From a virus, in IMG/VR virus record IMGVR_UViG_3300018009_000011, positions 1-33,613 of that record: DNA of 33,613 nucleotides, one strand, 5' to 3'. The first letter of the stretch is position 1; every line of letters begins with the position of its first letter. The position numbers and the translations under genes are program-made. This document shows, piece by piece, positions 1 to 6,302 of the stretch. The notes under the pieces are model-generated. The model saw only the letters and a program-made list of their open reading frames with translations, ran no database searches and was not told where the DNA came from.

Positions 1-93
1 CCCTGTTGGCGCCGCCACCCTCAAACCTGCTCGAAATATACAGCGCAGCCCTGCGTGATGCAGCTTTGATTAACGAGAAACTCCAAGAGCTGC
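1..93 (+). repeat. Left arm of long perfect inverted repeat
   Basis: All 93 bases are the exact reverse complement of 450-542, checked base by base. The match breaks at position 94 and probably continues left of the window, because position 1 still matches. The arm encodes, on the plus strand, the same peptide that the minus-strand gene at 343-594 encodes near its N-terminus. The spacer between the arms is 356 bp. Confidence 0.95.
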
Positions 94-146
94 AGGCTAA
101 TCTCGCGAAGGCGATCGCCAACGTGCCACCGCCGCCGAGCTCCTAA
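3..146 (+). CDS. Partial small protein, C-terminal variant of the 343-594 product
   Basis: The reading frame enters from the left edge and stops at TAA 144-146, giving 47 visible residues. The first 30 are identical to residues 19-48 of the 83-residue protein encoded at 343-594, because this DNA is the inverted copy of that gene. After the shared 'EKLQEL' the sequence diverges to a short tail rich in Ala and Pro that ends in 'PPPPSS'. So the two frames share an N-terminal helical segment and carry different C-termini. It is convergent with the minus-strand gene ending at 143 and overlaps it by a few bases. The function is unknown. It may be a real variant cassette, or the result of a chimeric contig end. 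Confidence 0.5.
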   Translation: MLAPPPSNLLEIYSAALRDAALINEKLQELQANLAKAIANVPPPPSS

Positions 147-346
147 TCCGGACGTGGTGTGGCCGCCTGGTTCTTCTCGCGCTGGGCGGCGAATTCGGCG
201 AGCTGGCGCAGCCCGGCCGCGGCGGCGCGCAGGTAATATGTGGCCAGGTTGCGTGGCAGTCTGTCGGGGTCGCTGTCGGATGGCCGCAGTTCGTCAGCTT
301 GCTGGGTGAGTCGACCGGCGTGGGCGGCATATTGGGCGGCCGTCAT
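143..346 (-). CDS. Small helical hypothetical protein (last gene of the minus operon)
   Basis: This is a 67-residue protein rich in Ala, Gln, Arg and Leu with predicted amphipathic helices (for example 'AAQYAAHAGRLTQQADELR') and no recognised domain. Its ATG overlaps the stop of the upstream 343-594 gene in an ATGA, so it is probably translationally coupled. It is the distal gene of the leftward early operon and lies wholly between the arms of the 93-bp inverted repeat, so an inversion there would reverse it. No function can be assigned. Confidence 0.6.
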   Translation of the reverse strand: MTAAQYAAHAGRLTQQADELRPSDSDPDRLPRNLATYYLRAAAAGLRQLAEFAAQREKNQAATPRPD

Positions 347-594
347 GGTTTCATCTCCAGGCTCTCGATCAACGCGGTGAGGCCTGCTTCCAGGCGCCGG
401 GCGGCACTTAAGGTGACCTGTAGGTCGCCATGCCGATCTGTGCTGGCCAGCAGCTCTTGGAGTTTCTCGTTAATCAAAGCTGCATCACGCAGGGCTGCGC
501 TGTATATTTCGAGCAGGTTTGAGGGTGGCGGCGCCAACAGGGCGGGCTGGGCACCCTTTGGAAAGTGAAGAGATCGGACGATGCCGGCTTTCAT
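343..594 (-). CDS. Small hypothetical protein overlapping the inverted repeat
   Basis: The product has 83 residues and is largely helical. Residues about 18-48 are encoded by the right arm of the inverted repeat and recur identically in the partial frame at 3-146. The C-terminal part ('LSAARRLEAGLTALIESL') is unique to this copy. It starts inside the stop of the 458-residue gene (ATGA overlap) and ends in an ATGA with the next gene. No known family is recognised. The conserved front with alternative back ends resembles the organisation of invertible phage cassettes, but this is inference only. Confidence 0.6.
   Translation of the reverse strand: MKAGIVRSLHFPKGAQPALLAPPPSNLLEIYSAALRDAALINEKLQELLASTDRHGDLQVTLSAARRLEAGLTALIESLEMKP
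450..542 (-). repeat. Right arm of long perfect inverted repeat
   Basis: This is the reverse complement of window positions 1-93 without a mismatch. It lies inside the 343-594 gene. Position 449 is the first mismatch on the spacer side; the outer limit cannot be seen because the left arm runs off the window. Confidence 0.95.
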
Positions 595-1967
595 GCGGTA
601 GCTCCTTTCGCGCTGCCGCGGTGGCTTTCGGTGCGGGCGAAATCTTCAGCCCAGTGGAGTATCAGTCCAAGGGATCGCGGGCCCGTTGGATCCTCCGGCG
701 ATCGCGGCGGGAGCTTGGCTATAGCGTTGCGGTCGAGGCCCTTGAAGCGAGCCGCCACATCAAGCAGGAATTTCATTACGTGCACGGTGTCGGCGCCCAC
801 CAGGGCCAGCAGGCGGCGGACCAACACTCGATCGCTTTTGCTGTCGCGGGAGATGCGCTCGCGTGAAAAATCGGCGTGCTTAAAATGCTCCTGCATGCGC
901 GCTATTTCAGAAAAGAAGAGACCCTCTGCTTTCCGTTCTTCGTCTGTCGCCAATGCTGGCAGTTCGTGGCCGTTCTTAGCCGTTGTTTGTGGCGAATTGT
1001 GGCCGTTGCCGCCGTACAGTAGCTTGTGCTCTCGCCCATCATGGTCATGCTCGCGGCCGGAGCGTGAGCCAGAGGCCTCCGGCCCCTCCGCTCGCTGGCG
1101 GTCTAAGGGGTTTCTGGTAGGGTCTGAAGGCAATAAGGATGCAGCGGTCTGTACACCCTCGATTTCGGGCTCTGTGCAGACTTTATTTCGAGTGCGTACA
1201 AACTCGAAAGAGGTCTGCACAAGGTTTTCGATGGCCGGTCCCAGCGCGCTGAGCTGGGCTTCGCGGGCGGCATACTCTTCCGGTGTCAGCCCGCGGATCG
1301 GCTGGGCCTCACGAATTTTCTCTATGCCGCGGCGCGAAAGTATGGTAGATTTTCTCTCAGTGAAACGGCGACGGATCAGCAGCGTGGCATTGGCGACGGC
1401 CAGATCCTCTGCCTCTTCCTCATTGACCCACTCCTGTCGAACCAGTTTTTGCTCGGCTGGGTCTAACTGTGTGATTCTTTTGAGGATATAGGGCGGGAAA
1501 AGGTCTGTACAGACCTTTTCGTACGCTTTTTCTTCGCCTCCGACTTCGGCGAGCGTTCTTCTAATCACCCTCCCACAGAGATAAATCCGGCGCGGCCCTT
1601 CGGCCTTCGTGCCCATGCGATAGCGGCCGCGGGCGACTCCCTTGCGCAGCGTTCGGCGCGCATCGCCTGGGTCCGTCTTCAGAATGTTGGCCAGGTTCTC
1701 CACATAGAGCGGGTTACCGTCGCCGTCGGTGGCATAGGGTGACAGGTGGCCGATGGCGATCGTTTTGGCGCACATCAGCGACCAGAAGCGGACGTCTGGG
1801 GACTCGCCTTCATCCTGCCAGGCGACAAACTGATCCTCTGGCATGGGCGCCCATTTCTTGGCGCCGATCTCTTTCATGAGCTCACTGGCGCGGCCTCCGT
1901 GGATCTTGCCAGCGTGGGGAGCGGCCGGGCGGGGTTCGGGCGCCGGCTGCGCGTTCATCGATTTCAT
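591..1967 (-). CDS. Replication-initiator-like / winged-helix phage protein
   Basis: This 458-residue protein is the largest of the leftward operon. After a Pro/Ala-rich start, residues about 57-135 ('FWSLMCAKTIAIGHL' through 'RRIYLCGRV') read like a winged helix of the kind found at the front of phage replisome organisers and plasmid Rep proteins. Residues about 150-270 are charged helices, about 275-330 form a low-complexity hydrophilic linker, and about 340-440 form a second helical domain. With a DnaA domain IV protein four genes upstream in the operon, a role in phage replication initiation or helicase loading is a reasonable inference. No catalytic motif (Walker, primase or HUH) was seen. 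The start (MKSMN) sits in an ATGA overlap with the preceding gene. Confidence 0.6.
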   Translation of the reverse strand: MKSMNAQPAPEPRPAAPHAGKIHGGRASELMKEIGAKKWAPMPEDQFVAWQDEGESPDVRFWSLMCAKTIAIGHLSPYATDGDGNPLYVENLANILKTDPGDARRTLRKGVARGRYRMGTKAEGPRRIYLCGRVIRRTLAEVGGEEKAYEKVCTDLFPPYILKRITQLDPAEQKLVRQEWVNEEEAEDLAVANATLLIRRRFTERKSTILSRRGIEKIREAQPIRGLTPEEYAAREAQLSALGPAIENLVQTSFEFVRTRNKVCTEPEIEGVQTAASLLPSDPTRNPLDRQRAEGPEASGSRSGREHDHDGREHKLLYGGNGHNSPQTTAKNGHELPALATDEERKAEGLFFSEIARMQEHFKHADFSRERISRDSKSDRVLVRRLLALVGADTVHVMKFLLDVAARFKGLDRNAIAKLPPRSPEDPTGPRSLGLILHWAEDFARTESHRGSAKGATA

Positions 1968-2299
1968 ACCTTCGACTCCTTTTGTTTTTGGCGGTAGTGT
2001 CTGGGGAAGACCATCGACAGCGGCCGCGGCGCCCAGTAGGCCTCGGCGGTGTTCTGCAGCTCATCCAGCGCGTCGCATTCGGCGCAGTCGAACCACACGG
2101 TCAGGTCGAGCGTGTCGTGCTCCCAGAGCAGATGTTTGCGCAGGCGCGCGAGCACCACCTCAGGCCGCGGCGGCGCCTGGCTCAGATCGGGGCGGGTGCG
2201 GCCGGCGAGGTAACAGGGCACCGAGCAGAAGCCTTGCGGCGGGTGCGCGCGGCTATAGCGCCAGTAGTATTCGTGGCAGTGGCGGCAGCTGGCGATCAT
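1964..2299 (-). CDS. Cysteine-rich putative zinc-binding protein
   Basis: The product has 111 residues. The N-terminus has a CxxC pair ('CRHCHEYYW') followed by 'GFCSVPCYLAGR', a CxxC...CxxxC arrangement like FCS/treble-clef fingers. A second CxxC ('FDCAEC') lies mid-protein. The spacing suggests one or two structural zinc sites, perhaps for nucleic-acid or protein contacts. It is coupled by 4-bp ATGA overlaps to both neighbours. No specific family is recognised. Confidence 0.6.
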   Translation of the reverse strand: MIASCRHCHEYYWRYSRAHPPQGFCSVPCYLAGRTRPDLSQAPPRPEVVLARLRKHLLWEHDTLDLTVWFDCAECDALDELQNTAEAYWAPRPLSMVFPRHYRQKQKESKV

Positions 2300-2544
2300 G
2301 CGGCACCGTCCATCTCTTCCGGATCTAGCAGCCCATCGCTCAATCGGGCTACCCAGGCTTCGGCTTCTTTCCAGGTGGCGCGATCCTCATCCAATCCGGG
2401 TTGATCGTCCGGGTCGCAGGCCTCGGTCTCGCCCTCGACAATCACGCTATCGATGGCGCATTCCACGTAGGTTTGCAGCTCGCCCAAGAGGCGCACGAGT
2501 TGCGCGCGGTCCGCATCGGTCAAGGTAAATTCGCCGGTGCTCAT
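2296..2544 (-). CDS. Small acidic hypothetical protein
   Basis: This 82-residue product is strongly acidic ('VEGETEACDPDDQPGLDED') and flanked by helical segments ('ADRAQLVRLLGELQTYVE' near the front, 'TWKEAEAWVARLSDGLL' near the end). It has no recognised domain. ATGA overlaps join it to the genes on both sides. Acidic small phage proteins often act as partners or inhibitors of host proteins, but nothing here shows a target. Confidence 0.55.
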   Translation of the reverse strand: MSTGEFTLTDADRAQLVRLLGELQTYVECAIDSVIVEGETEACDPDDQPGLDEDRATWKEAEAWVARLSDGLLDPEEMDGAA

Positions 2545-2789
2545 AGCTTCAGCCTCCCTTCCGGAGTGAGCAGGGCGGCATGCTTGGGGCAGTAGTCGGT
2601 GTCAGGCTCTTTGTGTGTGGCGCAGGACTGGCACAGCACGGCGTCGCACATCTTCCCCGGTCGCACCGGAAAGTCGCACAGCTTCCAGTGGTCTTTGAGC
2701 AGCCGCCGGCAGCCGACACAGTGGCGCGATCGCTGGCTGCCGGCGCGGCAGATAATGGCGACCGCTTCGCCGTTGACGACGCGAATCAT
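2541..2789 (-). CDS. Cysteine/histidine-rich zinc-finger-like protein
   Basis: This 82-residue product has two cysteine clusters: 'RHCVGCRRLL' (CxxC) with a further Cys about ten residues on, then 'MCDAVLCQSCATHKE' and 'TDYCPKH'. The cross-brace-like series of C/H pairs suggests two zinc sites. The family is not recognised. It lies between the DnaA-domain gene and the acidic gene, with ATGA overlaps on both sides, so it is probably expressed with the replication module. A DNA- or protein-binding role is inferred from the cysteines only. Confidence 0.6.
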   Translation of the reverse strand: MIRVVNGEAVAIICRAGSQRSRHCVGCRRLLKDHWKLCDFPVRPGKMCDAVLCQSCATHKEPDTDYCPKHAALLTPEGRLKL

Positions 2790-3073
2790 ACGGCCTCCGG
2801 ATCCGGCCGGCGCTTGGCGGTGCGCAGCCAGTAACGGACGGTGGAAGGGTGGCGGGCGCCCAGCAGGTGGCCGATGAATCTGATGGGCCAGCCATGGAAG
2901 CAGTGCAGGTTCATCGCAATTTCACGGCGCGCGCGGACGCAGGCTCGCTCATGCGATGGGCCGACGATATCGGCTGGCGTGATGCCGTGCCAGGCGGCGA
3001 CGTCTTCCAGCAGCGCGCGCACCCAGGAGAGACCGCGCGCGGTGGGCTCGGAGCGGCGGGGGAGCGGGCTCAT
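2786..3073 (-). CDS. Stand-alone DnaA domain IV-like DNA-binding protein
   Basis: This 95-residue protein matches the C-terminal DNA-binding domain of the replication initiator DnaA. A first helix ('LLEDVAAWHGITPADIVGP') is followed by the conserved 'RARREIAMNLHCF', then 'WPIRFIGHLLGARHPSTV' at about 62-79, corresponding to DnaA's iGr.fg.rdHsTV signature that reads the DnaA box. The AAA+ ATPase domain is absent and the length equals domain IV alone, so it can probably bind DnaA-box-like DNA but not oligomerise as an ATPase. It may mark the phage origin, compete with host DnaA or regulate transcription. It is coupled by ATGA on both sides. Confidence 0.8.
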   Translation of the reverse strand: MSPLPRRSEPTARGLSWVRALLEDVAAWHGITPADIVGPSHERACVRARREIAMNLHCFHGWPIRFIGHLLGARHPSTVRYWLRTAKRRPDPEAV

Positions 3074-3336
3074 AAAGCACCCCGTCGCAGATGAATACCA
3101 AGCGGGCAGACCATATCGCGGGGGTCTGTGCCGAACCGAAAGAAGCGGGACTTCGGGTTTGGATCGTCGAGAAATTCAATCTCGACCATGTGGAGTTCGT
3201 GAGCGGCGAGTGAAGTGGCATGCTGCTCGGCCAGCTTGGGCACCAAGCTGTGTAGCTCGTCTTCATCGAGCTCGATCAGATCCTCAAATATGCGCTGTTG
3301 GTCGGCATAGCCACGGACAGCGATCTTGATGGTCAT
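3070..3336 (-). CDS. Hypothetical phage protein (88 residues)
   Basis: The start chosen is the ATG at 3336 ('MTIKIAVRGYADQQ'), because it forms an ATGA overlap with the preceding gene like every other junction in this operon; a start 57 bases further up is open but would overlap the neighbour deeply. The protein has a beta-like front, an acidic helix ('FEDLIELDEDELHSLV') and a C-terminal segment with 'FFRFGTDPRDMVCPLG'. No family is recognised. Confidence 0.6.
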   Translation of the reverse strand: MTIKIAVRGYADQQRIFEDLIELDEDELHSLVPKLAEQHATSLAAHELHMVEIEFLDDPNPKSRFFRFGTDPRDMVCPLGIHLRRGAL

Positions 3337-3548
3337 GGCTCGGCCTTCCGTTGCGCCAGGTAGAGCGGACGTACTGCGGAGCAGGCGCTGCACTGGCAGG
3401 TCCAGTCGGGTTCGGCCAGTTTGTGTTCGCGGGCGATCAGGATGGTGACCCAGTGAATTTCGATTCCGGTCCAGTCGCTGATCTCCGCAGTGATCGGGAT
3501 GATGGGGGCCAGCCGGGGCTCCCAGAGCGTAAGCTGTTGCGCCGTCAT
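3333..3548 (-). CDS. Small hypothetical protein with CxCxxC motif
   Basis: The 71-residue product starts 'MTAQQLTLWEPRL', with a middle amphipathic region and a C-terminal 'WTCQCSACSAV' that could hold a metal. Its genes overlap ATGA-style at both ends. The front resembles short phage proteins that begin with a Gln/Leu/Trp-rich peptide, but no named family could be assigned. Confidence 0.55.
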   Translation of the reverse strand: MTAQQLTLWEPRLAPIIPITAEISDWTGIEIHWVTILIAREHKLAEPDWTCQCSACSAVRPLYLAQRKAEP

Positions 3549-3979
3549 GGCATCACCCGATCGGATTCCCCGAGGATCAGCTCGCTGTCGAGCAGCATCA
3601 GGGCCTCGCGGAGCAGCTCGGTAATCCGAGGTTCATGCGCCTCGTCGGCCCAGTCCGTCAGTAGGGCGGCCACCTCGATCGCCGCCGCATCGCAACTGGA
3701 GCACAAGTCAGGCTCGGACCAGGAACACGGCGGGTTGCAGGGCTGGTGTTCGGTGCAGTGACATACCCGGCAGCTCGCTAAGCCACTTTTGGCCTCCGGC
3801 CGTAATTGCCGGGCGATCATGGGGGTAACCGCGGCCCGACCGGCTGCGGTCAGATTAAATCGGTACTGGCCATCCTGGGTAGCCTCCGCCTCCAGGAAAC
3901 CCCCGGCGATCAAATCGGAGATTTCTGGCTCAAAACGCTGCAATTGGCTCAGCCCTAAGCCATGACAATTGGTTTCCAT
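3545..3979 (-). CDS. Winged-helix plus cysteine-cluster protein, first gene of the minus operon
   Basis: This 144-residue product has two parts. Residues 9-51 look like a winged helix or MarR-like fragment ('LSQLQRFEPEISDLIAGGFL', beta wing 'YRFNLTAAGR'). Residues 70-96 hold seven cysteines with the pattern CxxCxC-x5-C-x3-C-x7-CxxC ('CRVCHCTEHQPCNPPC', then 'WSEPDLCSSC'), a cluster seen in many small phage and plasmid proteins. Residues 100-140 form an acidic helix. The start is preceded by 'GAGAGGTG', a good ribosome site. As first gene after the control region it could be an early regulator; this is inferred from position and the HTH-like front. Confidence 0.65.
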   Translation of the reverse strand: METNCHGLGLSQLQRFEPEISDLIAGGFLEAEATQDGQYRFNLTAAGRAAVTPMIARQLRPEAKSGLASCRVCHCTEHQPCNPPCSWSEPDLCSSCDAAAIEVAALLTDWADEAHEPRITELLREALMLLDSELILGESDRVMP

Positions 3980-4000
3980 TCACACCTCTCGAAACTTTTA

Positions 4001-4044
4001 AGGTTGAAAACAGTTGAAGGTTTGCGCTTGGGAAAGGGGTTGAG
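4001..4044. promoter_or_regulatory. GTTGA repeats upstream of the minus operon
   Basis: GTTGAA occurs at 4003-4008 and 4013-4018, exactly one helical turn apart, and GTTGAG at 4039-4044. They sit 24-65 bases upstream of the first gene of the leftward operon, where its promoter should be. In minus-strand sense they read TTCAAC. A repressor or activator site is plausible. No convincing -35/-10 pair could be fixed. Confidence 0.3.
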
Positions 4045-4152
4045 CCTTAAGTAAGATTGAGGCAGGCCGTGCCCTCCGGGCGCGTGAGTAACCGGAGCCG
4101 TTACGGAAGCTGTTCTAGTCCGCCAAGATTTGAAGCAGCAACCGTCAGCGGT

Positions 4153-4262
4153 TTCGGGAAGCCGACGGAGGAGACCTTCCACGGCAACTGATGTCCCGGT
4201 CGGGACCTGCCGATGTGGCATAATCCCGACATAAGGGGTATTCCCGATCACTTTGTTCGGGA
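4153..4262. promoter_or_regulatory. Cluster of TCCCGA/TCGGGA boxes upstream of the integrase
   Basis: TTCGGGA at 4153-4159, the hairpin GTCCCG-gt-CGGGAC at 4193-4206, TCCCGA at 4224-4229 and 4242-4247, and TTCGGGA at 4256-4262 form an iterated palindromic set in 110 bp of otherwise non-coding DNA. The last two face each other as an inverted pair around 'tcactttgt'. The position immediately before the integrase suits arm-type recombinase sites, an attachment site, or an operator between the divergent operons. Nothing else recognisable was seen in 4045-4282. Confidence 0.45.
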
Positions 4263-5247
4263 GCACGCGTACCGTGCAGGACATGTCCTCCCCCAGACAT
4301 GCCCCCATCGAATTCTCCACCCCGCTGTTCGACGCGATCGATTGCCAGCGCAATCGTTATCGAACCGCCCAGCTGGCGCCAGCGACCACTCTCTCTTATG
4401 ACCGTGATTGGCGCGTCTTCGAGGCATGGTGCCGGGCCGCGAAGCGTTCGGCGCTGCCGGCGTCGCCCGACACGGTAGAGCTGTACACCACCGACCTGAT
4501 CGGACGCGGCCGCAAAGTCACCACCCTCGCTCGTCATGTCGCCGGCATCCAATATCGCACCGCTGCGCCGGCTATGCGAGCCCATGCGGCCCTGGTGTAC
4601 GCGCGATACTGGCCGGCGCGCGCCGCCTCTTGTGCCAGGTGCCCAACCAGAAGGAAGCTCTGCGCACCGCCGACCTGGCGCGCATGGTCGCCGTGACGCG
4701 AGCCGACACAGCTATCGCCGCCCGCAACCAGGCGCTGCTGCTGTTCGGCTTCGCCAGCGCTTTGCGGCGATCCAACCTGGCGGGGCTCGATCGCCAGGAC
4801 CTGTGTTTCACTGCGGAGGGCGTGCTCATCACCGTGCGCCACGAAAAGCAGGACCGGACAGGACGCCCGCGGAGCATCGCGGTGCCCTCCGGGAGACACG
4901 CCGCGACTTGCCCGGTGCGCGCGCTGCGTAAGTGGCTCGCCTGGCGCGGCGACGGCTTCGGGCCGCTTTTCTGCCGCGTGTGGCATGGGCGGGTCGACGG
5001 CCATCGCATGCTGCCAAATCGCGTCGCCCAGATTGTGCAGGAAGCCGCGGCCTCGATCGGGCTCGATCGCCGGCTCTATGGCGCCCACTCGCTGCGCGCC
5101 GGCTTCGTTACGGAAGCCCTGGAGAATGGCGCCGGCGAAATCCTGATAGCCCGGAAGACAGGGCATAAGGACTTGTCGACCTTGCGGCGCTATTTCCGAG
5201 GCAGAAGTCTGTTTCGTGCCAATGCCGGCGCAGCTCTCGGTTTGTGA
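4253..5247 (+). pseudogene. Tyrosine recombinase / phage integrase, frameshifted
   Basis: Two adjoining frames make one integrase. The N-terminal core-binding domain runs in one frame (TTG 4253 or, more likely, ATG 4283) up to 'HVAGIQY' near 4555. The rest continues in the -1 frame from 'SHRCAGYASP' to the TGA at 5245-5247. The catalytic domain is complete: Arg in 'ALRRSNLAGL', Lys in 'VRHEKQDRTG', HxxR in 'AHSLRAGFV', His in 'TGHKDLSTL', and the likely nucleophilic Tyr in 'RRYFRGRSLF', with the usual 'NAGAALGL' end. Reading back one base at about 4555 restores the family consensus, so one base is missing. No slippery heptamer is evident. It is either an inactivated gene or a sequence error. 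If active, it would integrate and excise the phage. Confidence 0.85.
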
Positions 5248-5316
5248 AGCAGGATTCGAGCGCGGGCTGCGAAATCTAGGCAACATCGGCCTCGACGCAA
5301 CGGGGCATCTGGAAGG

Positions 5317-5358
5317 GCCGCCGCTGCGTGTGCCCCCTTGTGAAGGGGGCGCGGCGGC
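5317..5358 (+). terminator. Strong GC hairpin after the integrase
   Basis: An inner perfect stem of eight pairs (GCCCCCTT-gtg-AAGGGGGC, 5332-5350) is extended by an outer GCCGCCGC/GCGGCGGC stem with a seven-base bulge. It begins 70 bases after the integrase stop. There is no T-run behind it, so it may be a factor-independent stop only in a loose sense, or an mRNA-stabilising structure. Confidence 0.4.
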
Positions 5359-5569
5359 CGGATCCAGGAAAACTCGGCCGGGGATCAACCGACCGGAAAA
5401 TAGAATACGCGAATTGAGGGCCTGTGTCCAGCGGGTTCTCCTCCGGTTTTTGCGAACATTGGGGGAAAGTCTATCGCCCCCTGCTGACGAAGACAAGCTA
5501 GCTCCATGGGTTACCATCGAAATGGTCCGCGCGAGGCTGGCGGCCGGTGTCCTCTGCCAAACACTCAGA

Positions 5570-5590
5570 GGGCGGCGAAACCGGCCGCCC
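5570..5590 (+). terminator. Hairpin GGGCGGC/GCCGCCC followed by a short T tract
   Basis: A seven-pair GC stem with a seven-base loop is followed by 'aggtttt', the best intrinsic-terminator candidate downstream of the integrase. Confidence 0.4.
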
Positions 5591-5642
5591 AGGTTTTCCA
5601 GGCGACTTGATTTCAGAGCGCCCCTGATCAATTCATGACAGG

Positions 5643-5870
5643 ATGCAGTTTGACCAATCGCCATACTTCAAGCTGAGCGTGCAGGGCTGCCGGCGCGTCG
5701 GCGCCATTGGCGGTCGTCGATCCGCTCGCAACCGAAGGCTCAAGGCTACATGCGTTTCAGACCAGGTGGCGGCGGCGGAGCCGGCGGAGGAAACGGCACG
5801 CCAGGCCATCGAGCGAATCGACGCCCTGTGTCCCTGGCTGGTCGGCTGTGAGCGCGCAGCGGTAGAGTAG
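5643..5870 (+). CDS. Possible small hypothetical protein
   Basis: The 75-residue frame starts at ATG ('MQFDQSPYFKLSV'). Only its end looks like protein: an acidic/Ala helix 'AAAEPAEETARQAIERIDAL' and 'CPWLVGCE'. The middle is Arg-rich and may be spurious. The AGG just before the ATG is too close to be a good ribosome site. An opposing minus-strand frame covers the same DNA and is no better. Confidence 0.3.
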   Translation: MQFDQSPYFKLSVQGCRRVGAIGGRRSARNRRLKATCVSDQVAAAEPAEETARQAIERIDALCPWLVGCERAAVE

Positions 5871-5944
5871 GGGTAGTCCGACCAATCCTTCCTACGCCGC
5901 GGGTCATCAGCCTGGTCAGGCAAAAAAGGGAGGGAACCCCCAAC

Positions 5945-6181
5945 GTGACAGCCCCCGCTCAGCCAGAAACTCTCTCAGGAAAGGCCGTTGCGCACGTTTT
6001 CAGTGCGATCGGCGTGATGCGTCCGGATCTTCGGAGGCATGATCGATGTACGCTGCTGCTGCGCGTCATCGATGTGATCCGAGCCCCATCGCCACCATGC
6101 ACCGCCTGTCACGGCGCCGGCATGATTCGTATGGCTCCTTTTCGGCACGTCGCGTGTCCGTTGTGTTGTTCTCCAACGTAA
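5945..6181 (+). CDS. Small protein with CxxCxGxG zinc motif
   Basis: The 78-residue frame starts at GTG, preceded by 'AAAGGGAGGGAA', a strong purine-rich ribosome site, which decides the start. The C-terminus carries 'CTACHGAGMI' and 'HVACPLCCS', i.e. a CxxCxGxG half plus a CxxC half as in DnaJ-type or zinc-ribbon proteins. The N-terminal 45 residues are helical. It opens the accessory block between the two recombinases. The function is unknown; zinc binding is inferred. Confidence 0.5.
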   Translation: MTAPAQPETLSGKAVAHVFSAIGVMRPDLRRHDRCTLLLRVIDVIRAPSPPCTACHGAGMIRMAPFRHVACPLCCSPT

Positions 6182-6254
6182 ACTTTTCGGCACCAATGTC
6201 CTGATTCGATAGAAGGCCGGGCGCCAGTTCCGCAATCCCTGCGGCGCTATCCAA
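6066..6254 (-). CDS. Doubtful minus-strand small ORF
   Basis: From a TTG, this frame reads 'MDSAAGIAELAPGLLSNQDI' and then 'AEKFTLENNTTDTRRAEKE', more protein-like than the average shadow frame. It is open upstream for about 12 more codons without an ATG. An overlapping frame supplies an ATG with 'MSDNDDD', so a one-base shift could make a single gene starting near 6293. It overlaps the better supported 5945-6181 gene on the other strand, hence the low confidence. Confidence 0.2.
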   Translation of the reverse strand: MDSAAGIAELAPGLLSNQDIGAEKFTLENNTTDTRRAEKEPYESCRRRDRRCMVAMGLGSHR

Positions 6255-6302
6255 ATCGAGGATTTCGCCAGAGGCGGAGCTCTGTCATCGTCGTTGTCAG
6301 AC

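Larger units (their letters stand above)
5248..5642. other. Non-coding stretch downstream of the integrase
   Basis: No convincing gene was found on either strand; the open frames have no domain-like or biased content. The stretch holds several GC hairpins, listed separately at 5317-5358 and 5570-5590, and a short GGGGG/CCCCC pair at 5461-5481. It may be the terminator region of the integrase or part of the attachment site, if this is a prophage. Confidence 0.5.

Noticed and set aside
4534-5664. Long minus-strand open frame (376 codons) opposite the integrase
   Set aside because: It is the high-GC shadow of the integrase catalytic domain; its product is low in structure, and the plus strand has clear family motifs.
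5633-5923. Minus-strand 96-codon frame
   Set aside because: Arg/Ser-rich shadow composition and no ribosome site or motif.
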